Source: JBJXGC01 sp046154545 (lineage in GTDB: Bacteria; Chloroflexota; Dehalococcoidia; Tepidiformales; Tepidiformaceae). Taken from it: a DNA stretch of 43,386 nt. The number at the start of each line of letters is the position of its first letter. Position 1 is the stretch's first letter. The notes below the pieces were generated by a model. It was not told the DNA's origin. It was given only the letters and a program-made list of their open reading frames with translations, and did no database searches. Positions 8,664-17,192 of the stretch are shown in pieces. The stretch spans positions 1-43,386 of the forward strand of contig JBJXGC010000080.1 in NCBI GenBank assembly GCA_046154545.1, read 5' to 3'. The translations under genes and the position numbers were made by a program.

Positions 8664-10114
8664 CGGACGTGGTCCAGAAGCTCTGGGGGTTCTGCCACAC
8701 CCTGCGCCACGACGGTATCGACTACGGCGACTACATCGAGCAGATCACCTACCTGCTCTTCCTCAAGATGGCCGACGAACGGGCGATCGCCCTGCCACAG
8801 AATGCCGACTGGCCGTCGCTCAAGGCCCGTAGCGGCACGGACTTGACCGACCACTACGTCGATACCCTGCGCACCCTCGGACGCCAGTACGGCCTGCTCG
8901 GCGACATCTACGCCGGTGCCCAATCACGCTTCAACAACCCGGTAAACCTCAAGCAGATCATCGGCGTGATCGACGAGGCGGACTGGACCTCGCTCGACGT
9001 GGACGTGAAGGCCGCGGCCTACGAAGGGCTGTTGGAGAAGGCCGCGAGCGAGGGCAAGAAGGGCGCCGGCCAGTACTTCACACCGCGCCTCCTTATCCAG
9101 TCGATCGTCCGTTGCATGCGGCCGGACCCTCGTGCCTCGCGAGACTTCACGACCGGCGACCCGGCCTGCGGGACGGGCGGCTTCCTCGTCTGTGCGTACG
9201 AGTGGCTCATGGCGGAGACCAACGACGGGGCCGCTATCGCGCACGACGACCAGCCACGCATCCGGCGCGAGACCTACTTCGGCAAGGAGCTTGTCGCCCG
9301 GCCGCGCCGCCTCGCCCTCATGAACCTCTACCTGCACGGCCTCGAACCGCAGATCGGCCTGGGCGACAGCATCGCCGAATCGCCGGGCGGCCAGCGCTTC
9401 GACGTGATCCTCGCCAACCCACCATTTGGGACAAAGGGCGCCGGGCAGGCGCCCGACCGGGACGATTTCACGATCGCGACATCGAACAAGCAGCTCAACT
9501 TCCTCCAACACATCTTCACGCTGCTCAAGAAAGGCGGGCGCGCGGCCGTCGTCCTCCCCGACAACTGCCTCTTCGCCGACCAGGCGGGCGAGGTCTTCAA
9601 GATCCTCTGCGAGGAGTGCTCCGTGCACACCGTCTTGCGGCTGCCGCGCGGCACGTTCACACCCTACAGCCCGGGCACGAAGACGAACGTTGTCTTCTTC
9701 ACGAAGGGCCTGCCCACGACGGAGACCTGGATCTACGACGCCCGCAGCAACGTGCCGGCGATCACGAAGAAGGACCGCCCGCTCACGGCCGCCCACTTCG
9801 CCGAGTTCGAGCGCTGTTATGGCGCCGACCCGAACGGCCGCAGCCCGCGTCTCGCAACCGACTCCAGCGAGGACCGCTGGCGCCGCTTCCCCGTGGCCGA
9901 GCTGGCGGCCCGCGACTTCAAGTTCGACGGCCTCAAGTGGCTCAAGGACGACTCCCTCGACGACCCGGACGAACTTCCGGAACCCGACGAACTCGCCACG
10001 GATGCGATCGGCGAGCTGGAGGCGGCCGTGGCGGAGCTGAACAGCATCCTCGCGCTCCTTGAAGACGGCGCCGCCATTCCCGCCCTGGGCGCAGTCGCAG
10101 CGGCCGCCGGATGA
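8660..10114 (+). CDS. hsdM: Type I restriction-modification DNA methyltransferase M subunit
   Basis: N6-adenine methyltransferase subunit. The ATG at 8660 overlaps the hsdR stop (ATGA). The N-terminal HsdM domain (about residues 1-130) begins QKLWGFCHTLRHDGIDY. The catalytic Rossmann domain carries SAM-binding motif I DPACGTGGF (about 167-175) and catalytic motif IV NPPF (253-256), the adenine-methylase signature. The C-terminal helices (about 400-484), rich in Asp and Glu, should contact HsdS. The 484-aa length is typical. The stop overlaps the hsdS start (ATGA at 10111). Both key motifs are intact, so M2S modification and, with HsdR, restriction are expected. Confidence 0.95.
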   Translation: MTDVVQKLWGFCHTLRHDGIDYGDYIEQITYLLFLKMADERAIALPQNADWPSLKARSGTDLTDHYVDTLRTLGRQYGLLGDIYAGAQSRFNNPVNLKQIIGVIDEADWTSLDVDVKAAAYEGLLEKAASEGKKGAGQYFTPRLLIQSIVRCMRPDPRASRDFTTGDPACGTGGFLVCAYEWLMAETNDGAAIAHDDQPRIRRETYFGKELVARPRRLALMNLYLHGLEPQIGLGDSIAESPGGQRFDVILANPPFGTKGAGQAPDRDDFTIATSNKQLNFLQHIFTLLKKGGRAAVVLPDNCLFADQAGEVFKILCEECSVHTVLRLPRGTFTPYSPGTKTNVVFFTKGLPTTETWIYDARSNVPAITKKDRPLTAAHFAEFERCYGADPNGRSPRLATDSSEDRWRRFPVAELAARDFKFDGLKWLKDDSLDDPDELPEPDELATDAIGELEAAVAELNSILALLEDGAAIPALGAVAAAAG

Positions 10115-11568
10115 CTTCGCCCGCGCAGGACTCCCAGAGTCGCGAATCAGGTAGTGGCGAAACTCCCATGGGCTGGGCTCCGGCCCGTCTGCCGGATGTC
10201 GCATTGATCACCATGGGCCAATCACCCCCCGGCACGACCTACAACAAGATCGGGCATGGTCTTCCATTCTTCCAGGGGAAGGCTGACTTTGGCTCCCGCC
10301 ACCCTTCGGTCCGAGTTTACTGTTCGGCGCCCAACAAACTGGCTGCGGCCGGGGATGTGCTCATTTCCGTGCGCGCTCCAGTCGGTCCAACCAACCTCGC
10401 AGACGCAGACTGCGCCATTGGCCGGGGTTTGGCGGCCGTGAGGCCGAGCCCTGGCATCCCGTCGGAATTTCTCTTGTTCTACCTTCGGACGATCGAGACG
10501 GACCTCGCTTCTGAAGGCACCGGCTCGACCTTCACCGCGATCAGCCGGAAGAACCTGGACGCGATCACCATCCCCCTCCCGCCGCTGGCGGAGCAACGGC
10601 GCATCGCCGAGCGCGTCGATGCCCTCCTCGCCCAGGTGGATGCCGTGCGCGCCCGCCTGGCTCGCGCCACAACCCTGCTCAAGCGCTTCCGCCAGTCCGT
10701 CCTGGCCGCCGCCTGCTCAGGCCGGCTCACGGAGGACTGGAGAATAACGGGAGCCGGCGGGCATGACTGGGCGGCAACGACGCTTAGCGCGGAGTCAACT
10801 CTCATCACTAGCGGTTCACGAGGATGGGCGCGGTACTATTCAGATTCAGGAGCACGGTTCATCCGGTCCGAGGACATCAACAGCGACCGTTTGACGCCAG
10901 TACCGACTGCCTTTGTACAGCTTCCGACGGGCTCCACGGAAGGCATGAGAACGAGAGTGCGGCGATATGATGTTCTCGTCACGATCACGGGAGCGAACGT
11001 GACGAAGTGTGCGTTCGTGTTGGGCGAGCCCGGCGAGGCGTATGTGAGCCAGCATGTCGCCCTGGTCAGACCCCGATGCCAAGCCATGGCACCATACCTG
11101 TGGCTTGTCTTGGTGAGCCCGACGGACGGACGCGCGCAGTTGGTCGAGGCCGCCTATGGCGCGGGGAAGCCGGGCTTGAATCTGACAAATGTGGGCAACG
11201 TCCGCATTTCGCTTCCGCCCCTCGCCGAGCAGCACGAGATCGTGCGGCGCGTCGAAGCCCTCTTCGCCCTCGCCGAGAGCATCGAGGCCCGCGTCACCAC
11301 CGCCAGCGCCAGCGCCGAGAAGCTCACGCAGGCCATCCTCGCCCGCGCCTTCCGGGGCGAACTGGTCCCCACCGAAGCCGAACTCGCCCGCCGCGAAGGC
11401 CGCGACTACGAGACGGGAGCCCAGCTCCTGGAGTGGATCAAGGTCGAGCGCGCCGCGTCCGGTGGGACACCGAAGGCCCGTGGCCGCCGGGGCAAGGCCG
11501 CGCCGGGCATGCGGTTCGAGGTCGTGGACGCCGCTGAGGCGCCCACGGATGGCGCGAATGGTTCTTAA
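10111..11568 (+). CDS. hsdS: Type I restriction-modification specificity S subunit
   Basis: DNA-recognition subunit with two target-recognition domains. TRD1 covers about residues 15-160 and ends in the conserved PLPPLAEQRRIAERVDALL, which starts the central spacer helix (about 155-205). TRD2 covers about 215-370 and ends in SLPPLAEQHEIVRRVEALF, followed by the distal helix and an ARAFRGELVP tail. The two PPLAEQ repeats give the usual pseudo-symmetry. The 485-aa length is normal and both TRDs are uninterrupted. The recognised bipartite site cannot be predicted from sequence. Gene order R-M-S with 4-bp overlaps implies one transcript. Confidence 0.93.
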   Translation: MTSPAQDSQSRESGSGETPMGWAPARLPDVALITMGQSPPGTTYNKIGHGLPFFQGKADFGSRHPSVRVYCSAPNKLAAAGDVLISVRAPVGPTNLADADCAIGRGLAAVRPSPGIPSEFLLFYLRTIETDLASEGTGSTFTAISRKNLDAITIPLPPLAEQRRIAERVDALLAQVDAVRARLARATTLLKRFRQSVLAAACSGRLTEDWRITGAGGHDWAATTLSAESTLITSGSRGWARYYSDSGARFIRSEDINSDRLTPVPTAFVQLPTGSTEGMRTRVRRYDVLVTITGANVTKCAFVLGEPGEAYVSQHVALVRPRCQAMAPYLWLVLVSPTDGRAQLVEAAYGAGKPGLNLTNVGNVRISLPPLAEQHEIVRRVEALFALAESIEARVTTASASAEKLTQAILARAFRGELVPTEAELARREGRDYETGAQLLEWIKVERAASGGTPKARGRRGKAAPGMRFEVVDAAEAPTDGANGS

Positions 11569-11661
11569 GCTGCACCCTTGCGCCGACGTTATGATAGTGA
11601 GTGAGAGACCATCGCCAGTGTCACGGCACGACGCCCAACCGACCCTAACGGGAGTTTTTCG

Positions 11662-12213
11662 ATGAGGTTCGTCTTCGACGATCGCAAGACCACGCAAGCA
11701 GCTGCGCGGCTGCTTGAATTGAGCGGCGGCAAGCTGGAGTACATCAAGCTCATCAAGCTTTTGTATCTCGCCGATCGAAGAGCGTTAATCGAAACCGGCT
11801 ACCCGATCACTGGAGCGAGGCTGGTATCCATGCCTCGCGGTCCTGTATTGAGTCAGGTTCTGGACTACGTCACCGAGGGCGCGCCGGAAGGTTCGATTTG
11901 GGGAGAGTACATCTCCGCCCCTTCCAACTATGCGGTGACTCTCACCCAACCCTCAACGGACGAAAACCTGTCGCGATACGACACGGACCTTCTAGACGAG
12001 ATTCACGCCCAGTACGGCGGATGGGACAGGTGGGCGCTCGTCCAGCTCACGCACGAGCTGCCGGAGTGGGTCGACCCCGGAGGCAGTTCTACCCCCATCG
12101 ATCCACAAGTCATTCTCCGCGACGCGGGTCGGTCCGATGAGGACATCCGCGAGATAGCATCGCAAGCGGCGGAGGTCTGGTCCTTCAGGAAAATCGGCCG
12201 GCTGGTCCGGTGA
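11662..12213 (+). CDS. Panacea (SocA-like, DUF4065) antitoxin
   Basis: A 183-residue protein with ATG at 11662 and GGGAG 8 nt upstream. Residues about 8-110 carry the Panacea signature: AARLLELSGGKLEYIKLIKLLYLADR, then GYPITGARLVSMPRGPVLSQV. This domain neutralises many unrelated toxins in toxin-antitoxin pairs. The gene overlaps the next one by 4 bp (GTGA at 12210), the expected coupling of antitoxin and toxin. It lies 93 bp after hsdS in the same direction, so it may be carried as an addiction module with the restriction system. Function as antitoxin is inferred from domain and gene order. Confidence 0.88.
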   Translation: MRFVFDDRKTTQAAARLLELSGGKLEYIKLIKLLYLADRRALIETGYPITGARLVSMPRGPVLSQVLDYVTEGAPEGSIWGEYISAPSNYAVTLTQPSTDENLSRYDTDLLDEIHAQYGGWDRWALVQLTHELPEWVDPGGSSTPIDPQVILRDAGRSDEDIREIASQAAEVWSFRKIGRLVR

Positions 12214-12629
12214 ACCCCGGCGAGACGTTCCGGGGGTTCGACTTCGAGAATCACCTGTGGATCGTCGTGAGCAACGAGGTGACGGGCGGAAAAATTGCGG
12301 TCGCCAACGTCACCAGCTATCGCGGCTCCTCCTCCGATAGCACCTGCCTCATCCACCCTGGGGAGCATCCGTTCGTCCGCCACGTGACTTGTGTGGTCTA
12401 CCGCCCCGCCTACCTTGCGGACATCGATCCGCTTCGGAGAGCGTCCGAGCAGAGAACGCTTCAGAGGCACACGCCCCTATCCGGCGAGCTTCTCTTGCGG
12501 GTGCAGCAAGGCGCCTTGTCGTCCAGGTTCACCATCGGCGCGGTCAAAGATGCGGTTCGAGCCTCGCTTCCGCTGTTGGCGCCACCAAAGCTACACGACG
12601 CAAGATTCAATGATTTGGGGACGCGATGA
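12210..12629 (+). CDS. Candidate toxin, MazF/PemK-like, partner of Panacea antitoxin
   Basis: Starts at GTG 12210 within the antitoxin stop codon. The 139-residue product is beta-rich at the N-terminus: GETFRGFDFENHLWIVVS, IAVANVTSY, CLIHPGEHPFVRH and CVVYRPAYL. This order resembles the PemK/MazF-type barrel (a DHLWIVIS strand, a VNLTS strand, then an HPF/H block) more than any other fold, so an RNase toxin is a reasonable guess. Lengths fit: PemK-like toxins have 110-140 residues. The last ~6 residues (from about 12610) appear to be encoded by the adjoining IS256-type remnant, so the native C-terminus may be altered. Without a search, the toxin class is tentative; its role as toxin rests mainly on overlap with a Panacea gene. 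Confidence 0.65.
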   Translation: MNPGETFRGFDFENHLWIVVSNEVTGGKIAVANVTSYRGSSSDSTCLIHPGEHPFVRHVTCVVYRPAYLADIDPLRRASEQRTLQRHTPLSGELLLRVQQGALSSRFTIGAVKDAVRASLPLLAPPKLHDARFNDLGTR

Positions 12630-12895
12630 ACCCTCCGCCAACGCTGCCTTCGACCTGTTCCCAAAAGAAGTACGGGGCGAAGTACCCCAAGGCTTCCGAG
12701 TGGCTGACGAACGACCGGGACGAGCTGCTCACCCTCTACGACTTCCCGGCCGACCCCCGCACGGCAACCCAGTCGAGGCGACGTTTGGCACCGTGCGGCT
12801 GCGACACGCCGGAACATGGGTTCGCAAGCCGTGAGGCCTGCGCGGCGATGGTGCATAAGCTCGCCGAACCCGCCCGGCGCCGGAGTGCGACTACT
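12610..12895 (+). pseudogene. IS256-family (mutator) transposase, C-terminal scar
   Basis: Pieces of the C-terminal third of an IS256-type transposase are scattered over two frames. Frame 1 near 12610-12660 gives IWGRDEPSANAAFDLF. Frame 2 at 12662-12746 gives KKYGAKYPKASEWL, then DRDELLTLYDFPA. Frame 1 at 12769-12810 gives NPVEATFGTVRLRH. Frame 2 after 12820 gives AAMVHKLAEPARRR. In intact relatives these run together as YDFPAEHW...TNPIESTFATVRLRH...KL. The EHW block is deleted and at least two frameshifts are present. The N-terminal catalytic region is absent. The scar abuts the 3' end of the toxin gene, so the insertion or later deletion probably trimmed that gene. Confidence 0.75.
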
Positions 12896-13002
12896 CGCCG
12901 TAGTGCCGCCCCACAGAAGAATCACGAGGCTCCCGCCGCGAAGGACTCGCAGGGACGTATGGTTTGTGGCAGTTCAGCAAATCACGACCGGCGGTGTGCC
13001 CA

Positions 13003-13962
13003 ATGACCAACGAGCCAGCCAGTGACCGAAACCGGCCCCACGCAAGCGGCGGCCCTGAAGCCCGTAGACGGAAGTTGGCCACGGTCAGCGGCCGGAAAGC
13101 GATACCAGCGCTCGGGCGGAAACGACTGCTGCCGACCGTAGTGGTGTTGGCGCTCGCGGCGTCGGGCGCGGGCATCGCGGTGGCGTTCTCGTCCGTGCGC
13201 GTGTGCGATGATCAGCCGATCCAGGGCGGTGCCAAGGTGCGCGTGTGTCGCCACCTCCAGGTCAACGATCCTCCGATCATCGCTGCTGGTTTCGGGATGC
13301 TGCTCTTGGCCGGTTTTCTGTTTCAAGAGGTGTCCGGCTTCGGCTTCACGCTGAAGAGAACGGTCGAACAGGTCACTCAAAGCGCCGCCGAGGCGAAGTC
13401 AGCGGCCCAAGACGCGCGAGGAGCATCGGAGAGCGCTCGGAGTCAAGCAGACTTATCACGGGCGACGGCGGACGCGGCGCGACAGCCCTCAACCATGGAT
13501 TTGGACGCGCTAGCGCAGGAATACAAGTCGATACGCCTAACGCAGGGCTCCGGTCCGGCGCGAACGAGGGCCATGACGGACGTCGTGTCGAAGATGATAG
13601 TCGGATTGAGAAGCGCGGAGGCGGTGGAGGCGGAACAATGGCTGGAAAGCGACCAGCGAGAAAAACGGCTGCTGGGGTACGCGTACGGCTACACCCACCC
13701 CGAGAAGATTGACCCGCTACTGATTGCCCGTGCCGTGCTCAAGTTCGCCGACCAAAACCTGACCGACTCGGACGCCAGAGCATTCGGCGATCGGCCGTTC
13801 GGCACTTATTGGGGACTACGGAGCTTGAACGAACTTATCCAAGTGGGCCGTGTACTCGATCGCAATACCACCCGCGAACTGAAGGAGTTGCTTCGAAGGT
13901 TACCGGCAGGGACAGATCGTTCCTATGAACTTGGCCGTCTCCTTGGTGAGTTGGACGATTGA
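13003..13962 (+). CDS. Two-TM membrane protein with coiled coil (319 aa)
   Basis: I start it at ATG 13003 (MTNEPASD); an in-frame start 39 bp upstream is possible. The N-terminal 40 residues are basic. Transmembrane segments lie at about 42-63 and 91-108, with a short loop containing two cysteines (about 68 and 82) that could form a disulfide outside the membrane. A heptad-like Ala/Ser/Glu-rich coiled coil follows (about 118-162), and then a soluble helical domain of ~155 residues. The N-in basic segment predicts that this C-terminal part faces the cytoplasm. The family is not recognised. It sits between an IS scar and the zinc-ribbon repeat region, so it is probably island cargo. Confidence 0.6.
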   Translation: MTNEPASDRNRPHASGGPEARRRKLATVSGRKAIPALGRKRLLPTVVVLALAASGAGIAVAFSSVRVCDDQPIQGGAKVRVCRHLQVNDPPIIAAGFGMLLLAGFLFQEVSGFGFTLKRTVEQVTQSAAEAKSAAQDARGASESARSQADLSRATADAARQPSTMDLDALAQEYKSIRLTQGSGPARTRAMTDVVSKMIVGLRSAEAVEAEQWLESDQREKRLLGYAYGYTHPEKIDPLLIARAVLKFADQNLTDSDARAFGDRPFGTYWGLRSLNELIQVGRVLDRNTTRELKELLRRLPAGTDRSYELGRLLGELDD

Positions 13963-14229
13963 AATTCTTCCTCCGCGACATATGCCGAAGCGGGGCGGCA
14001 CCCGGCCTGGCGACACGGCCGAACACGATGTCAGCCGCCCTGCAGCCTTGAAGAGGTAGGTATATCGGAGAACCAAGCCTCACGTTGGCAGGGCGTGCCC
14101 GCTATCCCCGAAGCCAAGTTCGAGGCGCACCTCGGGACACGCTGGCGCAGGGTGGCACGACAGGCCGAAATAGGCGCCTGACCCCAAGATTACCCATAGG
14201 TTTCCCCGAGGAGCCTCTCGCAATAGGCA
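13963..14229. other. Intergenic, upstream part of repeat unit A
   Basis: No gene is supported here. From about 14180 the sequence becomes similar to 16866 onward (ACCCCAA...TTTCCCC), which marks the left part of the repeated locus described under the zinc-ribbon copies. Confidence 0.4.
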
Positions 14230-14484
14230 CCGGGAAAGAGGCCGCCACGTGGGACGCTGAGCGCCTCGTAGCGGCCATTGAACGGCAGGCGATGGCCGGC
14301 CGCTGAGGATCGGCAGCATGGCGCGGCTGTGAGCGCCTACGCCCAGATCGCGAAGGTTCTCGGCCCGATCGCGCGGCCGGACGCTGGCCCAAGCAGGGTT
14401 GAGCTCGTCGCGCGGCGCGGTCAGGAGCCGCTTCCCGACGAGTCGCGCGATGGCCAGCCGAGCCTTCGCCGCGGCGGGCAGTGA
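14230..14484 (+). pseudogene. Terminase small subunit-like C-terminal remnant, copy A
   Basis: Frame 3 reads TWDAERLVAAIERQAMAGR and stops near 14306; frame 1 then reads HGAAVSAYAQIAKVLG, followed by IARPD and VELV. Joined, these match the uninterrupted copy at 16989-17192. That C-terminal layout (W..ERLV...ER...A..AYA.IAKVLGL..PD...VVIV) resembles the helical tail of phage small-terminase proteins. A frameshift and loss of the N-terminal part make it non-functional. It directly precedes the intact zinc-ribbon copy, as copy B does. Confidence 0.55.
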
Positions 14485-14509
14485 CAACGACTCATAGGAG
14501 CTGACTGTC

Positions 14510-14701
14510 GTGACCGGCCATCCTCCGGCCATGGGACTCAATGGAAACCGCTTCAAACCTCGCGCCGGGGCCATCGACTGCCCGGAATGTCACGGCTATC
14601 CTCCGCTCAAGAACATCGACGGACGCTTTGTGCCCCAGTGCGCCACCTGCGGCGGGCACGGACGGTCACCGGCGCCAACGGCGCCGCACGTGACAACGTG
14701 A
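14510..14701 (+). CDS. Short zinc-ribbon protein, copy A (intact, 63 aa)
   Basis: GTG 14510 has a good AGGAG 9 nt upstream (14495-14500); an internal ATG at 14531 matches the start shared by the other two copies. The protein has one CPEC knuckle and one CATC knuckle about 25 residues apart, with the core PPLKNIDGRFVPQCATC between, so it should fold as a single treble-clef or rubredoxin-like zinc ribbon. Two further copies lie at 17313 and 20472 with about 85% nucleotide identity by eye, and similarity continues past the stop (ACAACGTGA...CGCCCGTAACAC). This is the only copy without a premature stop: codon 14597-14599 is TAT (Tyr), where the others have TAG or TAA. Its role is unknown; small ribbons of this kind occur among phage late genes. 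Confidence 0.6.
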   Translation: MTGHPPAMGLNGNRFKPRAGAIDCPECHGYPPLKNIDGRFVPQCATCGGHGRSPAPTAPHVTT

Positions 14702-14821
14702 ACCGGGACGCCCGTAACACAGGTAGTGGCGGAACACGGCCTCGAAGCTTCGGTCGAGAGCAGCGGACGGAAGGTTGTCCAAACAGGTCGCCAAGCCCCT
14801 CCCGCTCATCGTCGGGGTGCG

Positions 14822-15772
14822 TCACTTCGCCCCCTGAGCGCCGGGAGTAGTCTTCTTGCCAGCGGGACGGAGGCTCACCACCTTCGACAGCGCGTCGAAC
14901 CAGAAAGGTGCGCCCAGCGTCAAGGCGAACGCCGTGATCAGCAGTCCCACGGCCTTTAGCCACCAGAACCACGTCGGGAAAATGAGCCACCAATGGTCCT
15001 GCGGGTACTCCACGACGTCTCGCGACCACGATAGCGGCAGGTCGAGCGCGTCGAACTGGTCCTGAACGGCGTCAACGTTAGCGTCCAGGTTGCCCGCGTC
15101 CTGTTGCTCGACGTATCGCTCGGCGGCGTCGCTTGCCGCTGCGCGTAGCTCGTCATCGGTAGCAAATCGGTTCGCCAATGCGATCGCATCCGCGTTCACA
15201 ACCACTGTCAGCACCAGGGCGACCACGAAGACGATGTAGTTCGCGCGCCGCTTGTACCAGCCGGCCGCCCGCTCCATCACGGAGTCGAACGACTGCTCGA
15301 CCTCCAGGCGAAACGCCCTGAGCCTGTCTTCGGCGTTGTCGTACGTTGTGTGGATGTCGTCCAGAATCACGTCCAACGCTGGTACCTTCAGGTGCTCAAG
15401 CCCCTTGCGAACTTGGTCGAGTGCATCCTGGGCGTTGGCCAATTCTCCCCGCACGCGGCCACCAGCCTTCTGCAGCTCGTCGATCAGCGAACGCGAAAAC
15501 GTCTCCTTCGGAACGTAGGACGGTTTCCCCTGGCGACGCCTGAGCCGGTCCGCCCATGTCGTACGGCCGAGAGTCCGTAGGAGCGGATGCTGCATTAGTC
15601 GCTCGCTTGCGGCATCGTCCTCAAGCAGGTTCTTGATGCCGTCTTCGAGCGTCCTCGATCGAAGCGCCAGGACCTGCGCGATGACCTCCGTCAGCGCGGT
15701 CACCACCAATGAGAGCAGCAGGAACACGAAGATCACGCCGATCGCGACCTCGATCATCGTGGAGCCGAGCAT
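14822..15772 (-). CDS. Conserved membrane protein, three TM segments (316 aa)
   Basis: Starts at ATG 15772. Transmembrane segments are predicted at about residues 8-34 (IGVIFVFLLLSLVVTALTEV), 178-199 and 262-291. The region between the first two is a long cytosolic helical domain (about 35-175) with a coiled-coil-like part at 95-165. The N-terminus (MIEVAIGVIFVFLLLSLVVT) and the following ALRSRTLEDGIKNLL are typical of a widespread uncharacterised bacterial membrane family. It stands alone on the minus strand between two repeat units and looks like cargo. The function is unknown and no enzyme motif is visible. Confidence 0.7.
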   Translation of the reverse strand: MLGSTMIEVAIGVIFVFLLLSLVVTALTEVIAQVLALRSRTLEDGIKNLLEDDAASERLMQHPLLRTLGRTTWADRLRRRQGKPSYVPKETFSRSLIDELQKAGGRVRGELANAQDALDQVRKGLEHLKVPALDVILDDIHTTYDNAEDRLRAFRLEVEQSFDSVMERAAGWYKRRANYIVFVVALVLTVVVNADAIALANRFATDDELRAAASDAAERYVEQQDAGNLDANVDAVQDQFDALDLPLSWSRDVVEYPQDHWWLIFPTWFWWLKAVGLLITAFALTLGAPFWFDALSKVVSLRPAGKKTTPGAQGAK

Positions 15773-16006
15773 AAGCCACCCCTAGCGGCCGACTGGATTC
15801 TCGGTCGAAGCGTCAATCCCGCCGCGGTTCGCGGTAGTATATGGCGTTTACCGATGATCGCGATGTCCACGTACCGAACCGCGCAGCCAGGGTTCCGCGC
15901 GATAGGGTGCCCAGCGCGATCGCAACCGGCGAGGGGCTGGGGAAGCGGGCACAGATGGAAGACCAGGGCAGGCGACGCGCAGGCTCAACGCCATTACGAT
16001 CGCCAC

Positions 16007-16190
16007 ATGCCCACTTCCACGACCCTCGGGCCGCTCACCGGAAACCGGGAGATGTTCGCCTCATTAGTCGCCGCGGGTTCCAACTACTCCGACGCCTACC
16101 GAGAGGCCTTCGACGCGGCCGGCATGACACTCGCGACCCTCTACAAAGAGGCCAGCTGGCTCGTCCGCGTCCCTCAGCAGCGCGCGCCGC
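16007..16190 (+). pseudogene. Terminase small subunit N-terminal remnant, copy B
   Basis: From ATG 16007 the frame reads LTGNREMFASLVAAGSNYSD, then AYREAFDAAGM and a YKEASWLV block. This is the N-terminal helix-turn-helix layout of phage small terminases (LTxKQExF...G...SxAYRxAY...EASxLxxxPxV). The match stops at 16190, exactly where the minus-strand DinB-like gene ends (its stop codon is 16191-16193). The missing C-terminal half appears 800 bp downstream at 16989-17192, so the gene seems to have been split by an insertion carrying the DinB-like gene. Confidence 0.65.
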
Positions 16191-16697
16191 TCATGTGTCC
16201 CAGGCCCAGTGGTCGTCGCCCTGAAGCAGCGCGCGAAGGTGGTTGATCTCACCTGCGTGATACAGCGTGTGCTGCAACATCGCGCGAGCGATGTCGCCCG
16301 CCGGACGCCGGTCACCCCAGGGGAGCTGCCGGAGAGCTGCCAAATCGGCATCGTCGGTCACGCTTCCAAGCGCCGCGATGAACTCGGTGAAAGCTGACCG
16401 AAGCCAGAGCTCCAGCGAGCCTTGGGAAGCCTGCGGCGACGGCAGAAGGCCCGGCCGATCGTAGTGGAGGGCACCGTCCCCCCACCCCTGGTTCGCATAC
16501 ACGCGATAGGACCCGCCAACGTGGTGGGCGATGTCGCGAACGGTTCGGACTCCATGGCCCGGAAGCCGGTCGAACTCCGTCTCGCGAACAGTGGCGAGGT
16601 TGCCGAGAAGGCTGTGCTCACGGCTCCATTCGTCGCCTGCAACCGGCTCGAATGACCGCTGTAGAAGCTCCACCAGGAGCTCGACTTGAGTCCTCAC
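16191..16697 (-). CDS. DinB/YfiT-like helical bundle protein
   Basis: The start is uncertain. GTG 16697 gives 168 residues, the usual size for the family; the open frame runs on to 16853. The protein is a four-helix type with the DinB-like metal-site pattern: RTVRDIAHHVGGSYRVY (first His pair, about residues 57-58 from this start) and AMLQHTLYHAGEINHLRALL near the C-terminus (QHTLYHAGEI). The spacing of these histidines suits the divalent-metal site of DinB/YfiT-like thiol transferases and related enzymes; the substrate is unknown. It is embedded between the two halves of a small-terminase remnant, so it probably arrived by insertion. Confidence 0.75.
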   Translation of the reverse strand: MRTQVELLVELLQRSFEPVAGDEWSREHSLLGNLATVRETEFDRLPGHGVRTVRDIAHHVGGSYRVYANQGWGDGALHYDRPGLLPSPQASQGSLELWLRSAFTEFIAALGSVTDDADLAALRQLPWGDRRPAGDIARAMLQHTLYHAGEINHLRALLQGDDHWAWDT

Positions 16698-16988
16698 AGG
16701 CTCATGATGTTGTTGGAGGCGGCGGACGTCCACCGGCACGTGCAGAACCCGTCCCGAAGGCTGCAGCTTCACCGAGCGCAAGCGCCAGGGTGTGGGGACG
16801 TCGTCAGGCCGCCCTGCGACCGGAGTGTAGCCAACGACGGGGCGCCGGGGCACGGGATGCGGCGACCTGGGACCCCAACATCACCCCTATGTTTCCCCTA
16901 CGTTTTCAGCGACAATCGACGGCCCGCGAAGGAGTAGCGGGGCTGCCCGGAACCCGGAGATTACCCGGGGGGCGGGGCAGAGGCGGCC
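16698..16988. other. Intergenic, left part of repeat unit B
   Basis: No gene is supported apart from the possible N-terminal extension of the DinB-like gene. The stretch 16866-16905 is similar to 14180-14215 and, more weakly, to 20318-20345, marking the shared upstream part of the repeated locus. Confidence 0.4.
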
Positions 16989-17192
16989 ATGTGGGACGCT
17001 GAGCGGCTTGTGACGGCGCCGGAGCGGCAGGCGACGGCCGCCAGTGCGGATCGCCAGTGTGGCGCCGCTGTGAGCGCCTACGCGCAGATCGCCAAGGTGC
17101 TCGGGCTCTATGCGCGGCCCGACGCTCGCGCGGAAAAGATCGAAGTGGTCATCGTGAACGAACCGGCACCTATCCCATGGCGGCCAGGTTGA
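16989..17192 (+). pseudogene. Terminase small subunit-like C-terminal remnant, copy B
   Basis: An open frame from ATG 16989 reads WDAERLVTAPERQATAASAD, then AAVSAYAQIAKVLGLYARPD and KIEVVIVNEPAP. It aligns with copy A (14230-14484, which needs one frameshift) and with the C-terminal part of the remnant at 18473-18959. Helical small-terminase tails have this form. Because its N-terminal half is at 16007-16190, I treat it as a gene fragment, although a 67-residue product could be made. It precedes zinc-ribbon copy B by 120 bp. Confidence 0.55.

Noticed and set aside
12626..13006. 126-codon ORF after the toxin, as a third gene of the toxin-antitoxin operon
   Set aside because: Its only recognisable parts are fragments of an IS256-type transposase, with the missing blocks in other frames.
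14080..14574. Minus-strand ORFs opposite the zinc-ribbon copies (repeated at 16887 and 20319)
   Set aside because: They recur only because the plus-strand gene is repeated. The plus-strand reading has two conserved CxxC knuckles; the antisense reading has none.
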